64,000 nucleotides of DNA from Oxytricha trifallax (taxonomy: Eukaryota > Ciliophora > Spirotrichea > Sporadotrichida > Oxytrichidae), in contig ARYC01018616.1 in the NCBI GenBank assembly GCA_000711775.1, forward strand, positions 1 through 64,000. Reading direction: 5' to 3'. This document shows, piece by piece, positions 22,995 through 34,692 of this stretch (positions are counted from its first letter, which is position 1; each line of letters starts with the position of its first letter). The notes below the pieces were generated by a model that saw nothing but the letters and a program-made list of their open reading frames with translations, searched no databases and was not told the DNA's origin. The position numbers and the translations under genes were made by a program.

Positions 22995-24408
22995 AATCTA
23001 AGAACAGACTTTCCGATGCTCTACAGGAACTTCAAAAATAATAATAATATAATTTAAATTAAAAAGCTGTAAATAACATATAATTAGGAAATAAAATGTC
23101 AACGAGAGCAATGCAGTTAACTGATGCTCCTAATGTCATTAAATTTTGAAAAATTTTACATTATGCTAATTTTTAAAATATTATTTTTTCATCCTCATGA
23201 AACTTATGTTATTAAATATATTTATAAAATAAATATATAAACAAGTTATAATTTTGAATTTATGAGAGCAGAAAGATCTAAGATATCTTTTATTGAAAGT
23301 TAGAACAAAGTTAGCATTAAAATTGATAGAGACAATTACATTATATCTGGTAATGACCAAGGAGTTTTGATTAAATGTATTTTAAATTAAATTTTATTAA
23401 TATTATTTAAATTATTTATGAATCGCTTAAGCAACTTAAGACTTGACCATTTTGGAATAAACCATGCTAAGAAAAATAGTAAATTTATAAATAACTGAGT
23501 AGAACAGAATATTATTTAAATATGTTATAATGACTATTTATTTTATTTTATTATATTCAAGCATCAATTAATTATAAATTACAATTAATGATATAATTTC
23601 ATAAAATGTTTTTCATAAATAATAAAGGCAATAAAGATGAAGGGAGCCAATATCTGGGAAAAAGAATGTGGGGTCTAAATAGTTTGCCTTACTTTTATTT
23701 ATAAAATATATATATCTATTTTACAAAGGAGGAAGCTAAATTATAATAGGAGAAAAAGCATCCTGGTATTATAAATTTCAACTAGCAATCTAATTTTAAA
23801 TGTTTTCTTAAATAATAATTATTTTTTTATTTTAAATCTTTAGTGGAACACATCACTTACCAATTTTTATTTTTTCTGTAATTTACGATATATAATAAAG
23901 ATTTTAATAATTAATATTCAATGGTCCTATAAGGTTAATAAAGGAGATTCTAACTACAATGACAGGCATGATAAAGAAAATGACTGGTTTGACTATGATT
24001 TGCATTAAAATAGTTAGATAGAACAGCACTATTAATAATGCTGTCAGCAAGGTGATTTCCAGATAAAATTATTTATGTTTTATAATTTAAATTTACTCAT
24101 TATATAGGGAAATAGGTTTAGTGCATCAAATCATAGGTGATTAAAATCATCAAAAGAATGGATTTACCTATCATGTATTTTAGTATTTCTTTTTTGTAAA
24201 ATAAAGATTCATTTACTGACTTTATTACATGTATCAGGAACATCCTCTGAGCCTAGCACTTGGACGCAGAAGAACACTCAAACCGGTTATGCGAGATGAA
24301 TATATAAACCCCAATACATATATGCGTGATAGATTTATAAGTTGGTATAGTGATTATTTAATATCGATAAATAGCGAAATTCCAAACTCACAATTTAACT
24401 TATTATGA
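22995..24408 (+). CDS. Host coding segments, right of TBE copy 2
   Basis: Protein-like pieces: 22995-23045 (KDNLRTDFPMLYRNFKN when joined across the TBE), about 23096-23150 (MSTRAMQLTDAPNVIKF), about 23260-23390 (ERSKISFIESQNKVSIKIDR, then DNYIISGNDQGVLIK), about 23425-23490, about 23640-23790 (DEGSQYLGKRMWGLNSLPYF, KEEAKLQQEKKHPGIINFN), about 23937-24080 (NKGDSNYNDRHDKENDWFDY) and 24235-24408 (QEHPLSLALGRRRTLKPVMR). The last runs into the inverted repeat at 24301. DNYIISGNDQGVLIK faintly resembles a beta-propeller strand, not enough to name a family. Probably one gene cut by IESs. Confidence 0.5.
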
Positions 24409-24414
24409 CTGGGC
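24301..24414 (+). repeat. Left inverted repeat of the 24.3-34.7 kb element
   Basis: 114 bp from TATATAAACCCCAATACATA to ACTTATTATGACTGGGCC, about 90 percent identical in inverse orientation to 34597-34720. The outer end is telomere-like (AAACCCC; the right copy has AAACCCCAAAACTCC). TGAA lies immediately outside both ends. It reads either as a terminal inverted repeat or as one copy of an inverted duplicated host segment. Confidence 0.75.
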
Positions 24415-24529
24415 CAATTCAAGAGTCTTAGAAAGAGAGTCTTTAAGAATGCTGCTAATTACAGTTTGAGTGTTCTAGTGATCATATATTGTTGAAAGTG
24501 TTCCTTGTACTTTACTAAGTCCATATGTC

Positions 24530-25050
24530 CATAAAATCCAGTAGCTTTCCCAACTACATTTTCCAAAAATTCAACTTTAGTATAAACTACCCCTCTTATA
24601 GGGTCTAGAATCCAGTCTGAAGTCTAGAATCCAAAGCCAGTCTGGACCCCTTCAACCATAACCTCGATTTTCGAAAACGAGTGCCTTTGCTTTCCATTCT
24701 ACTTTCACTGCACATTTCTACTGGTTATATGTACGTTATGAACAGTATAGGGTTGAATTCGCCATTAGGCCCTCGGATTTTTCGATTTTTCCAAAAAGCC
24801 AATTTTCATGAGGCCAGACTCTAAAAGCACTCAAAAGACCCATGGCGGGTCAGCTATTTCTTGCAAGCCTACTTTTTTCACCTTTATATGTTGGTATTAA
24901 CATAAGCAATTCATTTTAACTGGTTTGCGGGCTATAGCTCTTTAAATCCACTGGATAAGTGAAGGAGAGAGGTTTTTTTATAGTAAATTTGAAGAATCCA
25001 GTGGTATTTTTTAATAATCCACCTATTAAATTTAAAAATCCAGTATATAA
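24530..25050 (+). promoter_or_regulatory. Iterated AATCCAGT-type motifs upstream of the SecA-like gene
   Basis: AATCCAGT or a close variant occurs about seven times in 500 bp before the start codon: near 24534, 24607, 24628, 24946, 24994, 25013 and 25034. Two lie in a short tandem (TCTAGAATCCAGTC and TCTAGAATCC). A related inverted copy lies at about 32388 downstream of the transposase. These could be binding sites for an element protein or promoter elements; this is inference. Confidence 0.45.
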
Positions 25051-25076
25051 TACTATAATCAAAACTTAAAAATACC

Positions 25077-28000
25077 ATGAATCCAGCTCAAGAGCGGGAT
25101 CAGCTTGCTGAGTCTTTTCCCCTATAGATTGAAGAACGAAGCCCTGGTAAGCTTTTTTCCTTTACTAAGCACCTATATTAGAGTTAAGGAATGATAATTC
25201 AAATGAATAGTTAGCTCAACTTCTTGAGCAGGGTGATCGGATTTTTGAAAATCTTGAAGCCAAGGCTAATATTGATGAGGGCTGCAAAGTGAAGGGCATT
25301 AAAGCTGAGTACAAGGGAGCCCAAGATAGCGTCAAAATCAATAGAGCAAAGGAATTCCTACATTTAAACAACTATGATTTGAGTCTCCTGTTGTAGCAGG
25401 AGGATTTCAAAGGCTATTAAAAGACATGGGATTTTAAGAACGTTGTGAGAAAGTTTATAAACAATAACAAAAGCAAGAAAGCCAAGAACAGCAGTGATAC
25501 CAAGTCACTGGTCTCTGAAAATCTTAACCACTCCCTCTCAAACGAGGAAATGAAGGTGAGTGAGTTCCAGACTACTGTGAGCTTAGCAAGTGAATCAATG
25601 CAAGCTCCAAGACCCTTACCTTAGCTGGTTATTAACTATGGCTCAATCATTGGCCATGAGATGTTGGTCAAGCACTTTGAAAGTTTCAAATAATCAAATT
25701 ATTAATAAAAGGAACAGATCCTTCAAGATATAATGGCCCGCAACACCCAATCACTCTTTTCGTTCCTTTAGCACTTTGAGATGGCAAATGAACCCTAAGT
25801 GAACCAAGGGCTCTTCTATTTAATTACAGAGTTGATCTCAAGTAACTAAAAGCTAGACTAAGACTCCAAGGCTCGTATCTTCTTGGCTGCCCTCAGTTAC
25901 TATACAGGGGAAAAATATCAGCCAGAAGAGAACTTAATATAAGAAGCAATTCTCTTACTTATAAGGTCACCCAATGCTAGAAAAGCTATAGGCTTAGCCA
26001 ACTTGGTCTTTATTACTGAGGCAACATGTCTAAGTAAGCAGCTTGCTATAGTCTAGAAGCTAAACGACTCTAATCAAGGCATCATTCAGCTTTTGGCTTA
26101 AACATGGCACTACTTTTCAATTGACCCTTAGGTCATCAAGCTAATACCAAATTCCTTCTTTATAATGAACGTCGTGCCTTTTATTATCTTGCTTAAGCAA
26201 GACTGTGGATTGAACCTTATAAGAGACATTCCTGTAGAGTATACAGAGTACTTTGTAAGAATATGTGCCTTATGCTCTGCCCCTAACTTAGAGTCTTTAA
26301 AAGACTACATATCTTCTACAAGGGCAACCTTCTTATAAAAGCAAGAAGTCATCGACAAAGTCTCAATGGTGCATTTTATGAAAGACCTTGCTTAAAGACT
26401 GCAAAGCAGAGATCAATAATGGGTAGGGAAGATTGAACAAATCAGGAAAGTATAGTAATTGATTGTGAATGCGCAAGTCGAGAAAAATGTATAGTTAAGC
26501 ATTCACACTATTGACAACTGTCTCAACTGTGACTTCTCTGACCTTGATCGAATAATGCAATTGCCAAGGACTATGGAAGCCTTCTCTGAAAAGGCTGTTA
26601 ATGACCTTCTTTAGCTATTCAAGAATGAGAACTTATAAAACCAAGAAGCATCCAGATTCAATAGCAGGTCTCCAGAGGAACTCTTAAGAGTAAGTGCCGA
26701 ATTAGAAACTTTGGAGTAAAATTTAGGCTTCAAATTCTACTGCTCTCAGGTCTTATGTTTAAACTATATCTGTGACAACCTTAACAGCAATCACTTCATT
26801 CATTCTGGTATTGGCAATGGGAAGACCCTAATATGCATTGCTTTAGCAATCCTTATTGCTCTTAAAACTTAAAGATCAGTCTTTATACTCAGCAAGAATA
26901 AGCACTTAGTGCAAAGAGACTTCAAACGATACTAGAGAGCCATTAAAGCAATGTAGCATAATTGCAATCTAAACTTCTTTGCCAAAGATACTGGCATCTA
27001 TTTCTACACTTAGCCCTAATTAAAGAAGATGCAAAAGAACAGCAAGGCTGTGAGTGTATGGTAGCAAAGCTACGTATTAGTGGACGAGTACGACTGGATT
27101 ATGTTTGATGGCTCTGTTGATACTATAATCAACTCTCTTGAGTACTTTCAGCAAGCTCATAAAGTGATAGGATTTTCTGGAAGCAATCTCTCTTTTACTG
27201 AAGAGAACTGTTTAAAGCTAGCTTTTCAAGCTACACCTGTAGTATTTCCCACTCTTGATAAACTATAGGGAAATAAAAAGACTCAATACCCGGATGTGTT
27301 TGTGAGCACTAATTAGAGTGATTACTTGGCTAAGATCAAAGAAATTATAATAGAGCAGCTTAGCCACTCCCCAGTTCTAATAGTGGCTTCAACTAACTAT
27401 AATGCTACGACTTCACAAGTTTAAGCAGAGGGTAAGCCGCCAATATCGAATCCATGATTGAAAGCAAACACTTAATCAAGAATGCGAAAAAGGAATTTGG
27501 AATATACTTGCTGAATGATGCTCATGGAAGAGGGACTGACATTCAGACGAATGATGAAATCAACTAGAACGGAGGTTCTTACCTCATCATCGCAGATGTC
27601 TTCTCTAAAAGGTCTGAAGAGCAGATTATATGAAGAATTGGAAGACTTAATACTAAGGGCAGATGCCAAAGAGTTTTGTATAGAATCAACTCCAAAGATA
27701 GTGTTGAGTAGCTTCTTTACGTAGAGTAGAATGAGATCGACCTTATATTAGACAAAAGTTCAATGAAGTATAATTTAATTTGTAAGACAAATAAGAAGCT
27801 ATTGATATGGATATTATTGATCAAGCAAAGGAGCCCGAAGTTCCTTCTGAATATATTATAGCCATCGATCATTAAGTTGCAGTTGTAAAGGCTATAGTGG
27901 AGAAGATAGTCGAAAAAGTAGAAAGTTCTTTTATAGGAGCCAAAAAGGATATCGAGGAAGCAAAGAAGGCCTCTGAAGAGGAAATGAAAACTGAAGCTGT

Positions 28001-28271
28001 GGCTGAAGAGCCAGACACTCAAAGTAAATTAGGGTTCTATTAACCTTCTATCTCAGAATTCATTGTAGAGAAGATGAGCCAGAACAAATAAAAGCCTATT
28101 AGTGAAGTTGAGAAGATCTTTAAAAACGGCGTGAGGCGCCAATATGAGGAGATCACTTAAGAGCCAGGCAGAGAAAGATCGAAGTGCAAGGAAGGAAAGA
28201 AATAGACTAATAAGAGAAGTAGGAAGGCTTATGAGAAGGCAGAGCAGATTAAGAACTTAATTGAAAACTGA
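25077..28271 (+). CDS. SecA-like DEAD/helicase ATPase (decaying)
   Basis: Large ATPase gene of the element. Start MNPAQERDQLAESFPLQIEE at 25077; a 35-nt GT-AG intron at 25147-25181; then one frame open under the TGA-only code for about 750 codons. The N-terminal 570 residues are helical and unassigned. The motor domain follows: Walker A HSGIGNGKTLICIALAILIA (26799-26858), Walker B-like VLVDEYDWIMFDGS (near 27080, compare SecA VDEVDSxLID), GFSGSN (compare SecA GMTGT) and NDAHGRGTDI (27512-27543, compare SecA NMAGRGTDI) followed by GGSYLI and RIGRLNTKG. A charged C-terminal tail follows (KKDIEEAKKASEEEM). Damage: a frame change near 27435, TGA at 27631 inside the GR-GR motif, a frame change near 27790, and TGA at 28269 after which the same frame still reads like protein to about 28440. 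SecA-type motors move polypeptides; the role here is unknown. Confidence 0.75.
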
Positions 28272-28541
28272 GTTATACTTGTAAGGAGGAGTTGCAGATA
28301 CAAGTTTTTCAGTGAAACTTACAAGGAGCATGAAGAGGTCGAAGAAAGTATGGAAGCCTGGTTGTAGAAGGCTTCAAATTAAAAGAGAAACTTGAAAAGT
28401 GATAAAGATCATAGGAACCCCTAAAGAGAGGGGTCAAATAGAAGACGATTTTAAAGCTTAATTTCTAAAAGAATTCACCATATTCTAACTCTTTCTATTA
28501 GTAGTGTTCAGAGAATGGATGAGAATAGAGACCAGCAGAAG

Positions 28542-29371
28542 TCAAAGGCTGAAGTTCTGCACCTGCCCTTCCAGATTCTGAGAGCCGAAGTCTTGCATAA
28601 CTTGCTCCTTCATTTTGCGTAAGTCAAGTACTTCACTTTCCAAGTTATCATGCTCTTGCTTCAGCCTCTTAGTTTCTTATAGAAAGAGCTGCCTGTCTGA
28701 CTTCAAGGCTGTCTCATAATCTTTCACCTCTTCAATTTCATCTCTTGTTCTCTTTCTTTTAGATGAGTCCTTCATGAGATTCACAGCTTTGCCTCTCTCG
28801 GCTACAAAGGAAATGTAAAGAGAGTAAACTCACTGCTGAAGCTGAGGCATCTAGAGAGTGCGTCAATAAATTCAGGTCTCATTTCAATGAATAGGTCTCT
28901 GCTTTGCTCAAGCTTTTCTTTCCGTTAAAGCATTGCATCGTGAATCATGTTGGTGACACCGTCGGTGTCTAAGGTATAGAGCAAATCACAGATCCATTGC
29001 CTGTCTAAGTGGACCCAGTCTCGCTCATCAGGGAGAAAGTTGAGTAGTCTGGGGATGTCTCTCGCATAATCGAGGAAGTCCTGGACTGTAAGTCCCTCTA
29101 TGTGAGGCACTGTGGACACTTTGACGTCTTCTCTTCTGATGTACTATGAAGACGGTTACAATTAAGGAGAGATGCTTACCTCCTTCTTTGCTCTTATGAT
29201 GGACTTGAAGAAGTAAATGTTGGTTGAATCAGGCTTGGGTAAGAAGGCCCGACAATCCTGGGTGAGAAAGTTGTAGAGCTCTTTCTTGCTTTTGCACTTC
29301 TAAGCTAGTTCTTAAACATTGATGCCAGTAAGTTACGCTTGGTTCATTAAATTCTAATAGGAGGGTGCCAT
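28542..29371 (-). CDS. Homologue of TBE 22-kDa protein (intact)
   Basis: 253-residue protein from ATG at 29371 to TGA at 28542 after removal of two GT-AG introns (29144-29179, 36 nt; 28802-28833, 32 nt). It aligns with the TBE 22-kDa protein: ELYNFLTQDCRAFLP matches DLYRYLTQHVELFLP, and IEGLTVQDFLDYARDIPRLL matches the IPNYPEISVTNLYDDAMKDE region. The first intron lies 45 nt downstream of where the TBE one does. The C-terminal third (after residue 165) is a basic patch, SSKRKRTRDE, then a coiled coil rich in K and E. Function unknown; the basic patch could be a nuclear signal. Head-to-head with the transposase gene (168 bp apart) and convergent with the SecA-like gene. Confidence 0.8.
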
Positions 29372-29538
29372 CAAACGTTTTAAATAGCCAAATATTGGCT
29401 CATGAAGACAGCACTGTTACTATAATGAGATAGTCATTTTCACTATTATGAAATGCCTTCAGCATGATCCGATTTCCGCATGCGGATTTCCTACCAGCAC
29501 CAAAGTAATTCATTATTAGGAAATTAAGCACTGAACTT
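29372..29538. promoter_or_regulatory. Divergent intergenic region between 22-kDa homologue and transposase
   Basis: A 167-bp region between two genes read in opposite directions, so it must hold both promoters. It contains a TGCGGAT repeat (GATCCGATTTCCGCATGCGG near 29467) with a palindromic CCGCATGCGG centre. No defined ciliate core promoter motif can be assigned. Confidence 0.4.
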
Positions 29539-31221
29539 ATGGAATCAAGTTCTAAAAAGAAATAGTCTAAGCTGGTTGAATTTTTCCAATAAGAGGAAGA
29601 AGATAAAAGCTCTAGCAGTTCAGATAGTGAGCGAAGCTCAAGTAGTGAAACAGATGATGAAAGCAATACTGCAGATTACATAACAACCAATATGTTATAC
29701 TAAAGGAACATTACAGTTGCTGATGTTGAGATAGAGACTGTAAGTAAAAGAGAGATGCTTAACTACTACTATGATCTGGAAGATTCATTAGAATCTTTGA
29801 ATTTCAAAGGCTTTATTATTGATCCTAAGGAAACCTATAGAGTAAGTAAACTAGGAGGATTTAAAGAATCGTTACTAGATGGCCACTAAATATAGACTCA
29901 GGGCCAGATAACACTTGAGATCTACACTGACTATACCTAATCAGAATTAGAACCTTAAGGTATGCTCGAAAGACCCCCTTTAATAGATATAAAAGAATTA
30001 GAATAGAAAGTACTAGAGAACCATAAAATGAAAGACTCACTTCCAGTCTTTGGATAGCATACTTAGCTTTAAGCTATAGTGCCTCGAAGATAACTCAAGA
30101 TCATGAGGAAAGAAAAGGAGCAGCAGCAAAAAGAGCTAAAGCTGGCTCAGGAATCTCAAAGACTAAGGATGTCTGAAAAGCTAAACTGCTAGCAGATTAT
30201 GAAGAGGCTTGGCATATCATACTATAAGTTAAGAAGGTACCTTAAAAATCCCTTAAAAAAAGCAAACTTTTGGAATCTTAAGCAAGTTAATAGAGGCAAG
30301 TATAAGAAGCTGCACAGCAGAGCCCGCACTCATATAGTGAATATGCTTACTTATGACTAAGTGCCTATCTAAATATCAGATATACAGAAAAGCTTAGTGT
30401 CAAAGATCCAGCTTCACTGTTCAAAGTAGATGATTCGAAGGTTCCTTAAGAATGAACTAATGATGACATACAAGTAAGTTAAGTAGATAACGAACCTTCA
30501 TAACAACAACAGTAGTAAGCTTCAACGCTAGTATGCAGCATAACAATTCATACTCTTTCTAAGTGAAGGCAAGAGAATTATTAACATAGATGAATCAGTA
30601 CTGCACTAGACTGATGAGAGAAGAAGAGGCTGGACAGCTCCTTATGTTAAGAATAGGGTTACAAAATCTTAGAGGCTTAGTCAAATGAACTTGATTATTG
30701 GAGTGTCAAGTACTGGAGAATAGTTCTATACTGTGAACAGGGGAAGAACTAATCAACACTCATTTATGTACTTCTTGTGCAAGCTTGCACTTACTTTAGA
30801 TGATATAGATTTGGAGTGGAGAAAGAATACTGTTATCATGATTGATAACGCTCCCTATCACAGATCTTAAGAAGTAATGGCAAAGTATGACAATCTCAAA
30901 TTACCGCTCATGTTTCTTGGACCTTATCATTAGAGGCTAGCTCCAGCTGAGCTTATGTACTCTTGGATTAAGAACAGAGACCTGAATCCCTTGAATACAA
31001 GAGCCTAGTCAAAGTAAGTTATAATAAACTAACCTTATAGAGGTTATTGGGCTGCCTTTATGAAAGAGCTTGGAATGAATATAAGTAGAATAAATCAAAA
31101 TCTTGTTAGGAGATGCTACTATCATGTCTTAAACTGCTGCTTTGGAATCTATCTCACTTAAAGACTTGTGACTATATAAAGATAATAATACTTAAGTGTT
31201 AAGTAAGGTTTATTATAGTGA
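29539..31221 (+). CDS. DD34E transposase, IS630/Tc1/mariner superfamily (intact)
   Basis: Uninterrupted 560-codon frame from MESSSKKKQSKLVEFFQQEE to TGA at 31219-31221, using many TAA/TAG glutamine codons. The N-terminus is acidic and serine-rich. Residues about 190-320 form a charged helix (RKEKEQQQKELKLAQES) and a helix-turn-helix-like part (NCQQIMKRLGISYYKLRRYL). The catalytic triad is D351 (INIDESVLHQ), D436 (MIDNAPYHRSQE) and E471 (RLAPAELMYSWIKN), with 34 residues between D436 and E471. A stretch at about 31017-31043 has GT-AG form and is a multiple of three, so a 27-nt intron is possible. Of the three transposase genes in the window, this is the only one with all catalytic residues. 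Confidence 0.88.
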
Positions 31222-34183
31222 AAAATTAAAATAAAATTTGAAAATACTCTAAGCTTTCTTATAACAAAATTTTTCACTTAAATTTTATGTCAAACTTTTC
31301 CTTATAAGATTTATTTCATTAAACAAAGAGTTCTTATAAATTTATTTCCCATAAAAGCTTTTGAATTAATAAGCAAACTTTACTATTCATTTGTATTTGA
31401 ACAACATAAAATTTAAATAAAATATAAAATTAGTTAAAGAACATTTCTTATAAGAGATCAATTAAATTTATTCAATTAAGTCTTAATAAAATTAATATCA
31501 AGCATTATTTACAATTCTTAAATATACATATGTAAACTTATTTAGAAATAAATCAAATAAAATTAGATTTTAATTTAAATTTAAATAAATATATTTAATT
31601 TTCATAAATAGTTATTAAAAAGAAATTTGCTTGATATAATGAATTAAAGCAATTAAAAATGATAATTATACTATAAATTTTTTCTTATTTAATCTTAAAT
31701 TTATTTGATAACCAAATTTACATGGATTAAGTATTGCTGAATGATAATGTAAAAGTATTTATCAAATAACTAGGTATGATTCCAATTTTTTGAACATTAG
31801 AAATTTATATAAATTTGTTAACTAGTAATGAGATTATAATTATTTTATAAAAGTTAATAAAAATAAAAAATATTAGATTAAATATTTTTAGATTTTAAAA
31901 TAAAAATCAATTTAAAATAAATTGTAAATGAATAGGAATATGTGATTTCCTTAAATCCCTTAATTGGTTCTAGAGTTGAACCTTAAATTGCCCTAAAATT
32001 TTGAAATAAGTTTCAAAAATGAAGAAACTTATGGTTATTGGAGTCCTATAATTATAGGAAGTTAAAAAATTAACTTACAATAGATTTTTGTATGTTAATA
32101 ATAATCAAAAATAAATTAAGAATCAAAATTAAGAAATAAATTATTTTAATTCAACACTTTCAGCAATCGATCCTCAGCCCTAAGTTTGTAATTTAATTAC
32201 AATGATACAAAATTTAGGAAATAGATAATGAAATAAATGTATTTCAGGAATAAAAAATTTATATTAGTTTAACCAGTGTCTCTTGCATCGTAGTTATATT
32301 CCCCTCAGAACTTGGTTGTGCCGACCCGAGGGCTTGTGTACATTGTTATCTCAAGAGTTTGTTGTTGCAGCTTCAGTTAGACTGGATTCAAACCCTAGTC
32401 TATGCAACATCGTAACGAGTAGACCAATCGTTACCCCCCTTGAGTGAACACGTTGCTATATGCAGCTCGCTTGGCCAGCGGGTAGTGTTCTACTAGGGAC
32501 CAAGATTCTTTGTATACAGTTTTTTGTTTAGTTCTTTTTTAATTTTTTTAATCTAATATAGGCAAAATTGGTTATAAACTTGAAAGCTCAACAATTCAAA
32601 ATTTTTTGGGAATTAAAAACGCAACATACAAATTCAAAATATCTGCAATTCAATTTAATTGCAACTCAAGAATCAATCATCAAATTTATCACCATTTGAA
32701 GGATGAAATTCAAATATCTCAATACATTCACATTTAAATTTTTTTTTACTTTCAATTTAAATTATTCAAATTAAAATATTACAAAATTCAACATAGTTGA
32801 AAGCTCATTGCATTTAGATTAATAACAGAGAATATATAAACATTTTTAGATCTCATTTAAATATTATAGGTAAGTATTTTATCAATTTATATATAAAAAG
32901 TAAAATAAATGCTAATTTTATTATTTAATGTAGTTTTTATATATAACACATTTGAAAATTATCTAAATAAAGCATTTAGATTATGATATAAAAAATATAA
33001 AATAAATTTAACTTATTTGTTATTTTAAAGTCAAATTAATAAAATTTGAAAAATTATGATATAGAAAATAAAATAAATTTTATAAATTATCTTTTTATTT
33101 TAAGCTGTAATTAATATCTCTCATAATTTTTATAAAAATCCTAATAAATTTGATGCTAAATTTACAATGTGATCATATTTTATATTGAATCCTATAGTTA
33201 ATCTTTTATAAATAATCCAACAAAGAAATATATTTTTCAATTAAATTAAAAATATAAATAAATATTTTGCTATAATCTCTTTTTATTTTTTTATGAAAGT
33301 CTCCTTTTAAATTAACTTTTCTTTTAAAAATAAATAGCTATATTGATAAAAAAATTTTTGTTTTAATTTAAATAGAAAGTAAGTTGTTTTAAAATAGATA
33401 AAATAAGCTTCATATTTATCTCAAATTATGATTACATCCATATTATGTAAATTATAAAACACAATTTTTAATTTTAATTCTAATTTTATATCTAAAATAT
33501 TTTTTTTTATATTTATAGATAATTTACTTCTATTTGAGATTCAATCTCCAAATTTGAAGATTGCAAAAGGAAATTTCCTCGGCATTTGAGAATTGCAACT
33601 ATGTCGAATCTGAAATATTTAGAATTGAGTAGTCAAATTTATGATTGAAAGTAGATTACCATCAGATCAATTTGTGAAATTTATAAGATTCAATGTGGAA
33701 TTCCGACCATCAATTTGTTTCCGATTCACAAATTTCTTAAGATTGATTGTAAAATTCATTCAAATTGTAAATAAATGTCTCAATATAAATAAAAATATTT
33801 ACTATACATAAAATTAAATAGAAAAACTATATAAATAGTCAATATAAGCTATATTACTTGAGATTCATGAAAATTTAATTTTATATCTAAATTTTGCTTT
33901 AAATATATCAAAAAATAAGATTGCTTTATTTTTATGGAATAAAATATGAGTATAAATATATAAAGAGTAAAATAGATAAATTTTAGAAATAAATTTTATT
34001 TACATACAATAAGATAATTTAAATAAATATTTTTTATTCTTTATATATCAATATATTGAATTTTATATAGATTGTATTTGAATTGTATTTGCTTTAGATT
34101 GAGAATTGAAAAACTTCTTTGTTTAAATCGATTAAATTTTAGCTGAATTAAAATAAGCTTAATAATAAATGCTTATAGCCCTT
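31222..34183. other. AT-rich non-coding part of the large element
   Basis: About 3 kb of AT-rich DNA with no convincing reading frame. It contains a GC-richer island at 32280-32520 with tRNA-like features and many ATTTGAATTT/AAATTCAAAT-type repeats between 32600 and 34130. Confidence 0.5.
32280..32520 (-). repeat. tRNA-like GC-richer island
   Basis: On the minus strand, TTGGTCTACTCGTTACGATG (A-box-like) is followed about 15 bp later by GGGTTTGAATCC (B-box-like) at about 32386-32397. A second patch at about 32465-32510 (GCTTGGCCAGCGGGTAG on the plus strand) looks like an A box. No full cloverleaf was drawn. It could be a tRNA-derived repeat or subterminal sequence of the element. Confidence 0.3.
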
Positions 34184-34200
34184 CAAAACCCCAAAACCCC
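34184..34200 (+). repeat. Interstitial telomeric repeat, 17 bp of C4A4
   Basis: CAAAACCCCAAAACCCC, a perfect 17-bp telomeric sequence of the C4A4 type and the same length as the telomeric tip of TBE elements. It is not followed by TBE-type subterminal sequence, and the bases on its left (CTT) are not of ANT form. A possible start codon lies 43 bp to the right. Confidence 0.9.
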
Positions 34201-34242
34201 TGCTCGATTAAACTTGGGATTTTATTGCACTGGTTGGAAATA

Positions 34243-34574
34243 ATGACCGCAGGCAAGAGAGACATGAAATCTACGCTTTTGCAGGAATTGAGAGCTAAAG
34301 CAAGTGTACATGAACGAGACTATGGTCCTTTGAATTCCACCATAGTAGTTAAGTTTTAAAATTTAATAGTATTAATAATTTAATTAAAATTTGAATTAAG
34401 GAAAAGAGGGAGGTTCAAAACGAGTGCCCCATGAACCTTGCAAATGACGCAACTCAGCTCACAGATGTCAAAAGTAGGGTAAGGACCACATATTCTTCAT
34501 CTACGCACTGTGCTCTATCCAATGGTAAAGTATGGGACCGAAATAAAATTCGAACTTTTTTCCCACATTACTGA
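34243..34574 (+). CDS. Possible small gene next to the telomeric repeat
   Basis: ATG at 34243 opens MTAGKRDMKSTLLQELRAKA, continuing VHERDYGPLNSTIVV. If the 47 bp between TTAAG repeats (34349-34395) are removed, the frame continues KEKREVQNECPMNLANDATQ to TGA at 34572, 94 residues. If the interruption is instead a GT-AG intron, the product stops after about 47 residues. No domain recognised. The minus strand is also open here (see the entry at 34468-34692), so only one of the two may be real. It lies 43 bp from a telomeric repeat, as genes do on ciliate nanochromosomes. Confidence 0.4.
34349..34395. other. Candidate IES, 47 bp, pointer TTAAG
   Basis: TTAAG occurs at 34349-34353 and 34396-34400 around pure AT sequence. 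Removal gives long open frames on both strands (plus: VVKEKREVQ; minus: LPLFLNYYGGIQRTI). A GT-AG intron reading on the plus strand is the alternative. Confidence 0.55.
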
Positions 34575-34692
34575 TCATTGGAAACTGCACTTTGAAGGCC
34601 CTCTCATAATAAGTTAAATTGTGAAGTTTGGAATTTCGCTATTTATCTGATATTAAATCATCACTATACCAACTTATAAATCTATCACGCAT
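34468..34692 (-). CDS. Coding-like frame starting inside the right inverted repeat
   Basis: From ATG at 34692 (MRDRFISWYSDDLISDKQRN) the frame runs 74 codons, aromatic-rich (KKFEFYFGPILYHWIEH), to TGA at 34468. A different frame beyond it (ICELSCVICKVHGALVLNLP), joined through the TTAAG IES, runs to TGA inside the telomeric repeat at 34184. The left repeat copy at 24301 encodes the same first residues but drifts off by single-base differences. It could be a fourth gene of the large element or the inverted end of the host gene at 23.0-24.4 kb. Confidence 0.45.

Noticed and set aside
27472-28022. Minus-strand ORFs beneath the SecA-like gene
   Set aside because: Antisense of a frame with clear SecA motifs.
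32280-32520. Functional tRNA gene
   Set aside because: A- and B-box-like words are present but no acceptor or anticodon stem could be drawn.
31222-34183. CRISPR-like or satellite array in the ATTTGAATTT-rich region
   Set aside because: Repeats are short, irregular and explained by AT-rich composition; no regular spacing.
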